Shown here one piece after another: positions 1 through 5,335 of a stretch of 5,335 nt of DNA. Within the stretch, counting starts at the first letter, position 1. Every line of letters starts with the position of its first letter. The stretch spans positions 1-5,335 of the forward strand of contig CAMQUX010000107.1 in NCBI GenBank assembly GCA_947037905.1. The letters run 5' to 3'. The position numbers were made by a program, and so were the translations under genes. The notes beneath the pieces are model-generated. The model did not search any database, was not told where the DNA came from, and saw only the letters and a list, made by a program, of their open reading frames with translations. Source of the DNA: an uncultured Desulfovibrionaceae bacterium (GTDB taxonomy: Bacteria > Desulfobacterota > Desulfovibrionia > Desulfovibrionales > Desulfovibrionaceae).

Positions 1-466
1 CTGCGAAAGATAAATCTATTATTCTATCATCTACAAAAGGTCCTCTATCGTCTACTATAAGATCTACACTGTAGTTATTTTCAAGATTAATTACTCGAAC
101 AACACTTCCTAAAGGTAAATGCTTGTGTGCAGCAGATAGTGCATACATATCGTAGCGTAAACCTGAAGCTGTTAATTTACCATGAAAATCACTTCCATAC
201 CATGATGCTGTGCCTACTTGGTCATAACCTCGTGCTGTTTCTAAAGGATAATATCGTACACCTGCAATTACATAAGAGTGTGTTTTTGGTGGTAAGTCTA
301 CGTTCGGCATTTTGCTTGTGCCTCTATGAATACTATCCCCTGAATGTTTTACTGGAATTCCATAAACTTCTTGTTCAGCGTACTGGTTATATTGACTAGC
401 ACAACCTGTTAAGCTCATACATAAAAGAAAAAATGATCCATATTTGCAAAGTGTGTTATTTTTCAT
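1..466 (-). CDS. rlpA: RlpA-family septal ring lytic transglycosylase lipoprotein, 5' part (C-terminus outside window)
   Basis: Family role: RlpA proteins are outer-membrane lipoproteins with a double-psi beta-barrel; in Pseudomonas aeruginosa RlpA cleaves stem-less (naked) glycan strands at the septum. What is seen: 155 codons from an ATG at 466, running off the left edge. Residues 1-22 form a lipoprotein signal (short polar start, hydrophobic FFLLCMSL, lipobox LTGC with Cys22); Ala-Ser follows, so there is no Asp retention signal at +2. A polar linker covers about 23-82. The barrel begins at GTASWYG (85-91) and continues through FHGKLTASG, SAAHKHLPLG and DRGPF to RIIDLSFA at the cut. Asp106, His114 and Asp140 have the same spacing (8 and 26) as Asp123, His131 and Asp157 of the P. 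aeruginosa enzyme, so the active site looks intact. Upstream there is only a weak AAGAG-like ribosome site about 10 bases from the ATG, but the signal peptide fixes this start. Whether a C-terminal SPOR domain follows cannot be seen. Confidence 0.93.
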   Translation of the reverse strand, partial: MKNNTLCKYGSFFLLCMSLTGCASQYNQYAEQEVYGIPVKHSGDSIHRGTSKMPNVDLPPKTHSYVIAGVRYYPLETARGYDQVGTASWYGSDFHGKLTASGLRYDMYALSAAHKHLPLGSVVRVINLENNYSVDLIVDDRGPFVDDRIIDLSFA

Positions 467-947
467 AAAATCTATTCTCTTTCTTTATCTTTCGATGTTT
501 AAATTGATGATTAAATTGTAATGTATTTCATTTCTCATATAAAAAATATCATGTATATTTTACCTAGGGAAATAAATGTCCTTTCCAGAGATAAAGCAAA
601 AAGTGTGCTACCAATATAAAAAAAGATGATTTATTTAAAAGAAGATAAAAAGGATAGAAATTTCAGTCTATTATAAATTATATATTTCTAATGATTATTT
701 TTCATATCTTGATTTTTTAGCATTTATTAGGTAAAAATATCCCAATTGGATGCATTTGAAGCAAAATTTACCTAGTAAAAAAAATTATAAGATACTAAAG
801 TAAGTAATACAAAATAGCAGAAAGATGAAAAATAGTAGAAAAATACAAATCGCTGAGAGCCATGAATCGTTAAAAGATGAAAATGGCAGGAATATACTAA
901 ATAGTATGAAGATGGAAATAAGAACAAATAACAAAAGAAGAAGACAT
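467..947. other. long AT-rich intergenic region without a convincing gene
   Basis: About 480 bases lie between the rlpA start and the terminator of the tRNA-Arg unit. I see no ORF with a recognisable protein and no second RNA gene. The region must contain the minus-strand rlpA promoter, but no pair of boxes close to the sigma-70 consensus stands out; a TACAAT hexamer on the minus strand about 60 bases upstream of the ATG is the nearest -10 candidate and lacks a good -35. The left half carries an imperfect inverted repeat (listed separately). From about 776 to 960 the plus strand is conspicuously purine-rich, which makes the minus strand pyrimidine-rich and produces Phe/Tyr-rich pseudo-reading frames. 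A 46-codon frame at 825-965 is discussed among the rejected items. Confidence 0.6.
555..740. repeat. imperfect inverted repeat pair flanking about 140 bp
   Basis: The left arm is 555-578 on the plus strand (ATATTTTACCTA at 555-566 and AATAAATG at 571-578). The right arm is 721-740, whose reverse complement reads ATATTTTTACCTAATAAATG. The arms differ by a four-base GGGA insertion and one extra T. The core TTTACCTAG also occurs a third time, at 767-775 on the plus strand. No flanking target duplication is visible and the interior codes for nothing. This could be a small MITE-like relic, paired protein-binding sites, or coincidence in AT-rich DNA. Confidence 0.35.
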
Positions 948-986
948 AAAAAAAAGGATTATTAAGCAGAACACTTAAAAATCCTT
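948..986 (-). terminator. intrinsic terminator of the tRNA-Arg unit
   Basis: Read on the minus strand, the arm at 986-974 (AAGGATTTTTAAG) pairs with the arm at 966-954 (CTTAATAATCCTT). This gives a 13-position stem with a single internal T-T mismatch around a 7-base loop. A run of T follows at once (953-948, preceded by the two T that end the stem), the classic Rho-independent design. The hairpin begins 12 bases after the CCA end of the tRNA, so the transcript would hold the tRNA alone. The stem is AT-rich apart from the GG/CC pair, normal for this composition. Confidence 0.85.
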
Positions 987-998
987 GATATTTCAGTA

Positions 999-1075
999 TG
1001 GTGCGACAAGAAGGATTCGAACCCTCGGCCAACGGCTTAGAAGGCCGTTGCTCTATCCAACTGAGCTATTGTCGC
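999..1075 (-). tRNA. tRNA-Arg (anticodon UCU)
   Basis: The 77-base minus-strand sequence folds into a full cloverleaf. The acceptor stem is GCGACAA/TTGTCGC, discriminator A, with CCA encoded at 1001-999. The D stem is GCTC/GAGC with loop AGTTGGATA. The anticodon stem is ACGGC/GCCGT with loop CTTCTAA, giving anticodon TCT at 1041-1039. The variable region is TGGCC (5 bases), and the T arm is GAGGG-TTCGAAT-CCTTC with one G-U pair. UCU reads AGA and AGG, and AGA is frequent in the neighbouring genes, as expected in AT-rich genomes. The gene sits in its own unit with a promoter at 1116-1088 and a terminator at 986-948. tRNA-Arg(UCU) genes are known phage attachment sites in other bacteria, but no duplicated 3' end is visible here. 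Confidence 0.98.
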
Positions 1076-1087
1076 AAATATCTCATG

Positions 1088-1116
1088 AGTCTAATAAAAA
1101 AAAACACTATGGTCAA
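1088..1116 (-). promoter_or_regulatory. sigma-70-type promoter of tRNA-Arg
   Basis: On the minus strand a -35 box TTGACC (1116-1111; 5 of 6 match TTGACA) and a -10 box TAGACT (1093-1088; 4 of 6 match TATAAT) are separated by exactly 17 bases, mostly T. A start about seven bases past the -10 falls near 1081, leaving a leader of roughly five or six bases before the tRNA at 1075. The -35 box lies on codons 1-3 of folC (ATG GTC AAC) read in the opposite direction, so the tRNA promoter is embedded in the folC start. This is a prediction from hexamers and spacing only. Confidence 0.65.
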
Positions 1117-2386
1117 CAATATTTTTTCACAAGTGCAATCTTTTCAAGATATTTTTTCCGGCTTAGACAAGCTTGGGCTTTTTCGCATGAATTTTGGGCT
1201 TGAAAGAATGCAAGAATTTTTAGAGCGTTTCCAAGAAAAAAATAACTATGCGCCAGAAATCATTCATATTATAGGAACAAATGGTAAAGGGTCTACTGCT
1301 ACTTTTATAGCTACTATATTAAAGGAGCATGGTTTAGATATAGGACTATACACCTCGCCACATTTTATTTCACCTGTTGAACGAATACTTTTTAATGGAA
1401 ATACTTTTAATGAACAAGATTGGATTTTTGCTATAAAAAAACTCTGCGAACTTTGTGGAGATATGAGTTTAAGTTATTTTGAAGTGCTTACTTGTCTAGC
1501 TTATATACTTTTTCACAAATATAGTATCCCCTTTCTTGTTATGGAAGCAGGACTTGGTGGAAAGCTCGATGCAACCACCGCCATGGAGCCAAAAATAACT
1601 GTGCTGACCCCTATCGCAAAAGATCACGAGGCCTTTTTAGGAAACACTATAGAAGAAATAAGTCTTGATAAAACATCTGCCATACAAAAAAATAGCACGG
1701 GTTTTTCTGCAAAACAGCTAAATGAAGTAACTCGTATTATTATAAAAAAATCAACCGAGCAAAATGCCACGCTCAATTTTTTATCGGAAGAAGAATATTT
1801 GCAAGTGCCTGAAAAATTAGGAATGCTTGGAGCGCATCAAAAAGAAAATGCAGCTCTTAGTGTGCTTGTTGCAAAACATGTACTAAAATATGATTTCTCT
1901 TTAGAAAAAACAAAAAAAGCACTACAAAATGCTTTTATTGCAGGTAGAATGCAGAAAATATCTTTTGAAAATAATATAACATGCTATTTAGATGGTGCAC
2001 ATAACGAGCATGCAATTAAGCAACTTTTTGAAAATCTATCGCTATTAACTGAAAAACCAGAGACTCTTATTTTTGCGTGCATGAACGATAAAAAACCAGA
2101 AATTCTTGCAGAATACATTAAAAAATTTCCATTTAAGCAAATATTAATCCCACGTATAGAAGAAAATGAACGTGCTGTTTCACCTCAAGATTTAGCGCTT
2201 ATTTTTAAAAATACTGATATAAAAACACCTATATATGAAGAAAATTCTTTACAAGAAGCATTAAAAACTGCACGCTCAAAAACAGCTCCATTTATAATAA
2301 TGGGCTCTCTTTATTTATTAGCTGAATTCTATATTTTGTATCCAGAATATTTATCACCAAAGCTCACGGAAAAGGACTTTTCATGA
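1109..2386 (+). CDS. folC: folylpolyglutamate synthase / dihydrofolate synthase (FolC, Mur-ligase family)
   Basis: FolC adds glutamates to folates using ATP and, in bifunctional forms, joins dihydropteroate to glutamate. Numbering from Met at 1109 (425 residues, a normal length): the LGLxRMNFGLERM segment is at 22-34, the P-loop GTNGKGS at 56-62, TSPHF at 82-86, EAGLGGKLDAT at 146-156, and the TPIAKDHEAFLG metal/ATP segment at 167-178. The lysine usually carbamylated is Lys188, in an unusual context (LDKTSAI instead of EKAGI). The linker GAHQKENAALS is at 241-251, AGRM at 278-281, and the C-terminal-domain signature DGAHN at 295-299. The frame is open back to 998, but that extension is the antisense of the tRNA gene and is rejected. 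ATG 1085 is possible but lies just next to the tRNA and adds a non-conserved lysine-rich piece. Neither start has a Shine-Dalgarno sequence. A weak promoter (TTGTCG 1069, TAATAA 1092, 17-base spacer) would give a nearly leaderless mRNA. The stop overlaps the selA start. Dihydrofolate synthase activity cannot be judged from sequence alone. Confidence 0.94.
   Translation: MVNNIFSQVQSFQDIFSGLDKLGLFRMNFGLERMQEFLERFQEKNNYAPEIIHIIGTNGKGSTATFIATILKEHGLDIGLYTSPHFISPVERILFNGNTFNEQDWIFAIKKLCELCGDMSLSYFEVLTCLAYILFHKYSIPFLVMEAGLGGKLDATTAMEPKITVLTPIAKDHEAFLGNTIEEISLDKTSAIQKNSTGFSAKQLNEVTRIIIKKSTEQNATLNFLSEEEYLQVPEKLGMLGAHQKENAALSVLVAKHVLKYDFSLEKTKKALQNAFIAGRMQKISFENNITCYLDGAHNEHAIKQLFENLSLLTEKPETLIFACMNDKKPEILAEYIKKFPFKQILIPRIEENERAVSPQDLALIFKNTDIKTPIYEENSLQEALKTARSKTAPFIIMGSLYLLAEFYILYPEYLSPKLTEKDFS
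2368..2376 (+). promoter_or_regulatory. selA ribosome binding site inside the folC end
   Basis: GGAAAAGGA, ending six bases before the selA ATG, lies in the last codons of folC. It is a clear Shine-Dalgarno core at correct spacing and supports the ATGA start at 2383. With the overlapping stop, it lets ribosomes finishing folC restart on selA. Confidence 0.75.
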
Positions 2387-3768
2387 ACGACAATCTCTAT
2401 AGACTCATCCCTTCAGTGGATAAACTCCTCTCCTATTCCCTCACGCAAAATGAGCTAAATGTTCTTCCAAAAAAATGGTTATCTGAGCAAATTGGCTTTT
2501 TTTTAGATAGCTACCGTGAAAAAATTACACAAGAAAATATCACCGCAACCGAGCTTGAATTCTCTTCTTTATGTGCTAAGCTCAGTATTTTTCTTTTAAA
2601 GAAAAATTCCCCACAACTAAAACAAGTCATCAACGCAACAGGTGTTGTGCTGCATACCAATATGGGCAGAGCGTTACTTGCAAAAGAGGCACAAATTGCA
2701 GTAGCATCTATTTGTAGCAACTATTCTAATCTAGAATTTAACTTAGAAACAGGCATGCGTGGGAGCAGATACGACCATGTGGAGGAGCTTCTTTGCTCCA
2801 TCACTGGTGCAGAAGCTGCCATTGTTGTTAATAATAATGCAGCAGCGGTACTGCTTATTCTTGATAGTTTTGCAAAAGCAAAAGAAGTTATTGTTTCACG
2901 AGGACAATTAGTAGAAATTGGCGGTTCGTTTCGTATTCCTGATATTATGGAAAAAAGTGGAGCTCGTCTTAAAGAAATAGGAACAACAAACAGGACACAT
3001 TTAAAAGATTATCAAAATGCAATAACTGATGATACCGTTGCCCTTTTGCGAGTACATACTTCAAATTTTCGCATCATTGGCTTTACCCATGAAGAACCTC
3101 TAGAAGCATTAGTAGCTCTTGCAAAAGAAAAAAATATCATGCTTATAGAGGATTTAGGAAGTGGCAGCCTTGATGGTTTTGAAACACTCACACTCTTACA
3201 TGAGCCAACAGTACAAAAAAGCATTCAGGCAGGAGTAGATATTGTCAGCTTCTCTGGAGATAAAGTGCTTGGCGGTCCTCAGGCAGGAGTTATTGTTGGG
3301 AAAAAAGAATATATAGATACTCTTAAAAAGAATCCTCTCACAAGAGCGCTACGCATAGATAAACTCACTCTTGTAGCTCTTGAGGCAACTCTTAGGCTCT
3401 ATAGAGATAAAGACCTCGCAAGAGAAAAAATTCCGACTCTAGCCATGCTCTATATATCTAAAGAAGATTTAGCAAAGAAAGCACAGGAACTTTTCTCACT
3501 TATTAACAACAAAAATCAAACGTTAACTATAACACTAAAAGATGGTTTCTCAAAAGTTGGTGGCGGAGCATTCCCTGAGCAAAACTTAGCAACAACTTTG
3601 ATTATAATAAGCTCTTCAAAAGAAAATGCACAAAATCTTAAAACTAAACTACGTGAGAATACCATGCCTATCATTGCACGCATAGAAGATGATTTTCTTT
3701 GCCTTGATGTGCGAACTATTGCCAAAGAAGATTTTAATCTTATACTATTAGCACTAGAAAAATTATAA
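2383..3768 (+). CDS. selA: L-seryl-tRNA(Sec) selenium transferase (selenocysteine synthase)
   Basis: SelA is a cytoplasmic PLP enzyme, decameric in Aquifex aeolicus, that converts Ser-tRNA(Sec) into Sec-tRNA(Sec) with selenophosphate made by SelD. The 461-residue length is typical. The N-terminal tRNA-binding part opens with the familiar LIPSVDKLL (8-16). NATGVVLHTNMGRAL (84-98) starts the PLP domain, then GSRYDHVEELL (127-137) and NNNAAAV (150-156). The PLP lysine is Lys294 in SFSGDKVLGGPQAG. Arg321 and Arg324 have the same spacing from it as Arg312 and Arg315 from Lys285 in Aquifex SelA, and Arg96 probably matches Arg86, so the catalytic set looks complete. The ATG overlaps the folC stop (ATGA), which makes the start secure and suggests translational coupling. 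selB, selD and selC are not in the window; selB often follows selA, but here a peptidase gene does. The gene implies that the organism has selenoproteins elsewhere. Confidence 0.97.
   Translation: MNDNLYRLIPSVDKLLSYSLTQNELNVLPKKWLSEQIGFFLDSYREKITQENITATELEFSSLCAKLSIFLLKKNSPQLKQVINATGVVLHTNMGRALLAKEAQIAVASICSNYSNLEFNLETGMRGSRYDHVEELLCSITGAEAAIVVNNNAAAVLLILDSFAKAKEVIVSRGQLVEIGGSFRIPDIMEKSGARLKEIGTTNRTHLKDYQNAITDDTVALLRVHTSNFRIIGFTHEEPLEALVALAKEKNIMLIEDLGSGSLDGFETLTLLHEPTVQKSIQAGVDIVSFSGDKVLGGPQAGVIVGKKEYIDTLKKNPLTRALRIDKLTLVALEATLRLYRDKDLAREKIPTLAMLYISKEDLAKKAQELFSLINNKNQTLTITLKDGFSKVGGGAFPEQNLATTLIIISSSKENAQNLKTKLRENTMPIIARIEDDFLCLDVRTIAKEDFNLILLALEKL
3719..3746 (+). promoter_or_regulatory. 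candidate sigma-70 promoter for the M18 aminopeptidase gene
   Basis: TTGCCA (3719-3724; 5 of 6 match TTGACA) and TATACT (3741-3746; 5 of 6 match TATAAT) are separated by 16 bases, within the last codons of selA. A start near 3753 would give a leader of about 80 bases before the ATG at 3836. There is no terminator between selA and the peptidase, so read-through from folC-selA is also possible. AT-rich DNA gives chance matches, so this is only moderately supported. Confidence 0.45.
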
Positions 3769-3835
3769 AATTATAGAAAAAAATACAAAGCTCTAAAAAG
3801 ATTAAAAAACGTTAAAATTATAAAAAGGAATAACT

Positions 3836-5191
3836 ATGACCACTAAAAATCATGATATAAATGGCTGGGAACATTATAATTCTGAAAATGAAAAAAAAGA
3901 AATGTACGCTCTTGCGGATAAATATCTTTCTTTTCTAACAGAGGCAAAAACAGAAAAAGAAGTTGTTACTTATATTGAAAAAGCTTTAAAAGAATCTGGC
4001 TTTTCAGATAATACTGCTGAAGGTACACTCATTCGTAAATTAAAAGGGAAAACGCTTCTTGCTGCTAGACGAGGAAAACGTCCTTTATCTGAAGGATTTC
4101 GAATGGTTGGCGCTCATGGCGATTCTCCTCGAATAGATTTTAAACAGCATCCTCTCTATGAATCTTGTGATTTAGCACTCGCTAAAACTCACTACTATGG
4201 CGGAATACGTAAATATCAATGGCTAGCACGCCCTCTTGCAATTCATGGTACTGTTGTAAAAATGGATGGAACAGAAATAAATATTGTTATTGGCGAAAAA
4301 GATACTGATCCTGTTTTTACAATAACCGATTTACTTCCACATCTTGCGCAAAAAGAAATAGAGAAAAAAGTAAAAGATGCTTTTGATGCAGAAAAATTAA
4401 ATCTTGTTCTTGGGAGTATTCCTGATAAAAGCGAAAAAAAATCACCCCTAAAAAATACTATCTTAAATATTTTAAAACAAAAATATGCTATGGAAGAAGA
4501 AGACTTTTATAGTGCCGAGATACAAATTGTACCAGCAGATAAACCACGGTATGTAGGGCTTGATTCGTCCCTCATTGGCAGCTACGGGCACGATGATAGA
4601 GTATGTGTCTTTGCAGCTCTTGAAGCATTTTTAAACTCACCACAGCCAGAATACACACAAATATTTATAGTATGGGATAAAGAAGAAATAGGCTCAGAAG
4701 GCTCAACAGGCGCACAGTCTCACTTTTTTGATTACTGCATTGAGGATATGAAAGAAGCTTGGGATAAAGACGCAAAACTGAGCCAAATTTATCTGCAAGG
4801 AAAAATGATATCAGCCGATGTAAACGCAGGACTCGATCCAGATTATCAAGATGCGTTCGAAAAAATGAACTCAGCAAAAGTTGGGTATGGTCCTTGCTTT
4901 AATAAATTCACAGGAAGCCGTGGAAAGGTAGGAGCAAATGATGCTCACCCTGAATACATAGCTTTCCTACGAAATATTTTAAAAAAGGCAAATATTCCAT
5001 GGCAAATGGCAGAGCTTGGAAAAGTAGACTTAGGTGGCGGTGGAACTGTTGCAAAATTCTTAGCAAGTTACGGAATAGATGTTATTGATATGGGACCAGC
5101 AGTACTCTCAATGCATAGCCCTTTTGAAATTGTAAGTGTTGTGGATTTGTACGCAACAGCAAAAGCCTTAAGCACTTTTTATAAAAGTTAA
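3836..5191 (+). CDS. M18-family metallo-aminopeptidase (aspartyl aminopeptidase-like)
   Basis: M18 enzymes are cytoplasmic, two-metal (usually zinc) aminopeptidases that remove N-terminal residues, often acidic ones, from peptides. They form large tetrahedral dodecamers in well-studied members. The 451-residue length fits. Metal-site and catalytic motifs appear in family order: GAHGDSPRID with His94 and Asp96; YGHDDR at 250-255, where one Asp should bridge the metals; DKEEIGSEG at 281-289, with Glu283 as likely catalytic base and Glu284 as metal ligand; SADVNAGLDP with Asp328; and SMHSPFE with His427. Residues of about 110-240 form the inserted dimerisation domain. Lys/Glu-rich stretches near 174-185 and 203-213 are probably surface-exposed. 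The start is supported by AAAAGGA (3823-3829) six bases upstream. No signal peptide is present. The gene follows selA after 67 bases and has no evident functional tie to it; substrate preference cannot be inferred. Confidence 0.93.
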   Translation: MTTKNHDINGWEHYNSENEKKEMYALADKYLSFLTEAKTEKEVVTYIEKALKESGFSDNTAEGTLIRKLKGKTLLAARRGKRPLSEGFRMVGAHGDSPRIDFKQHPLYESCDLALAKTHYYGGIRKYQWLARPLAIHGTVVKMDGTEINIVIGEKDTDPVFTITDLLPHLAQKEIEKKVKDAFDAEKLNLVLGSIPDKSEKKSPLKNTILNILKQKYAMEEEDFYSAEIQIVPADKPRYVGLDSSLIGSYGHDDRVCVFAALEAFLNSPQPEYTQIFIVWDKEEIGSEGSTGAQSHFFDYCIEDMKEAWDKDAKLSQIYLQGKMISADVNAGLDPDYQDAFEKMNSAKVGYGPCFNKFTGSRGKVGANDAHPEYIAFLRNILKKANIPWQMAELGKVDLGGGGTVAKFLASYGIDVIDMGPAVLSMHSPFEIVSVVDLYATAKALSTFYKS

Positions 5192-5258
5192 TGACTAAAA
5201 AAACTTGTTTTAGAAAATAAGATTTGCATTAAATAAAACAACAATACTAAAAATTCTT

Positions 5259-5276
5259 AATACTAATATTAGTATT
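5259..5276. repeat. perfect 18-bp palindrome
   Basis: AATACTAAT is followed directly by its reverse complement ATTAGTATT, with no spacer. A partial direct copy, AATACTAA, lies 16 bases upstream at 5243-5250, and a shorter palindrome, ATTCTAGAAT, follows at 5283-5292. It lies between the aminopeptidase stop and the terminator and lacks a T-run, so it is not itself a terminator. A dimeric regulator site or an mRNA 3'-end hairpin are both possible; neither is shown. Confidence 0.6.
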
Positions 5277-5292
5277 CTTCAGATTCTAGAAT

Positions 5293-5335
5293 AAAAGAAA
5301 GCAGAGAACATATAATTCTCTGCTTTCTTTTTATT
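5293..5335 (+). terminator. strong intrinsic terminator after the aminopeptidase gene
   Basis: The 16-base arms 5293-5308 (AAAAGAAAGCAGAGAA) and 5316-5331 (TTCTCTGCTTTCTTTT) are perfectly complementary around the 7-base loop CATATAA, with the T-rich tail built into the second arm and continuing as TATT. It lies about 100 bases after the stop at 5191 and ends the plus-strand block. The A-run on the left side becomes a T-rich tail on the other strand, so the hairpin could also stop a convergent transcript coming from beyond the window. Confidence 0.88.

Noticed and set aside
127..399. Plus-strand 90-codon frame opposite rlpA
   Set aside because: It is the antisense shadow of a well-supported lipoprotein gene and has no recognisable features.
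825..965. Plus-strand 46-codon frame giving a very basic peptide ending in an Arg/Lys-rich tail
   Set aside because: It has only a weak ribosome site (AGAAAG directly before the ATG), low-complexity composition expected from the purine-rich strand, and its last codons are one arm of the tRNA terminator. No family resemblance is seen, though a small peptide cannot be fully excluded.
772..1032. Minus-strand 86-codon frame rich in Phe and Tyr
   Set aside because: Its only Met is inside the tRNA, it runs through the tRNA terminator, and its hydrophobic character comes from the pyrimidine-rich strand, not from a membrane protein.
999..1075. Possible phage or island attachment site at tRNA-Arg(UCU)
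   Set aside because: No integrase gene and no duplicated tRNA 3' end is seen in the window; flanking genes are housekeeping.
998..1108. N-terminal extension of FolC in the open frame starting at 998
   Set aside because: It is the antisense translation of the tRNA-Arg gene (a familiar artefact with a GFEPSANGLEGRCSIQLSY-like peptide), has no ribosome site, and extends beyond the usual FolC N-terminus.
3759..3825. Direct repeat AAAATTATAAAA at 3759-3770 and 3814-3825 between selA and the aminopeptidase gene
   Set aside because: Low-complexity A/T sequence in an AT-rich spacer; coincidence is the simplest explanation.
1..5335. CRISPR array, insertion sequence, riboswitch or defence system
   Set aside because: No regularly spaced repeats, transposase or recognisable aptamer was found; all substantial frames are explained by core metabolic or envelope genes.

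Overview
The window is strongly AT-rich chromosomal DNA from a Gram-negative bacterium. The Gram-negative inference rests on an RlpA-type outer-membrane lipoprotein whose lipobox is followed by Ala-Ser, and on a tRNA gene that encodes its own CCA end. SelA shows that the organism makes selenocysteine. A low-GC member of the Desulfovibrionaceae (a Lawsonia-like genome) would fit, but that is an impression from gene content and composition and was not tested.

Layout: (1) 1-466, minus strand: the N-terminal 155 codons of an RlpA-family septal/peptidoglycan lipoprotein, cut by the window edge. (2) 467-947: about 480 bases with no convincing gene. They hold an imperfect inverted repeat and a purine-rich stretch. 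(3) 948-1116, minus strand: a compact tRNA-Arg(UCU) unit with its own promoter, tRNA and intrinsic terminator. (4) 1109-3768, plus strand: folC and selA, joined by an ATGA stop/start overlap. (5) 3836-5191, plus strand: an M18-family metallo-aminopeptidase, probably with its own promoter in the end of selA. (6) 5192-5335: a perfect 18-bp palindrome followed by a strong intrinsic terminator that closes the plus-strand block.

The genes are housekeeping: folate polyglutamylation, Sec-tRNA synthesis, peptide turnover, cell-wall cleavage and decoding of AGA/AGG codons. The catalytic or ligand residues I could check are present in all four proteins. The main annotation trap is the 5' end of folC. 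Its open frame extends backwards through the antisense strand of the tRNA gene, and the true start is most likely at 1109, where the first codons overlap the -35 box of the tRNA promoter. I found no evidence for a new biological system; the notable points are the folC/tRNA promoter overlap, the folC-selA coupling and some unexplained non-coding symmetry.
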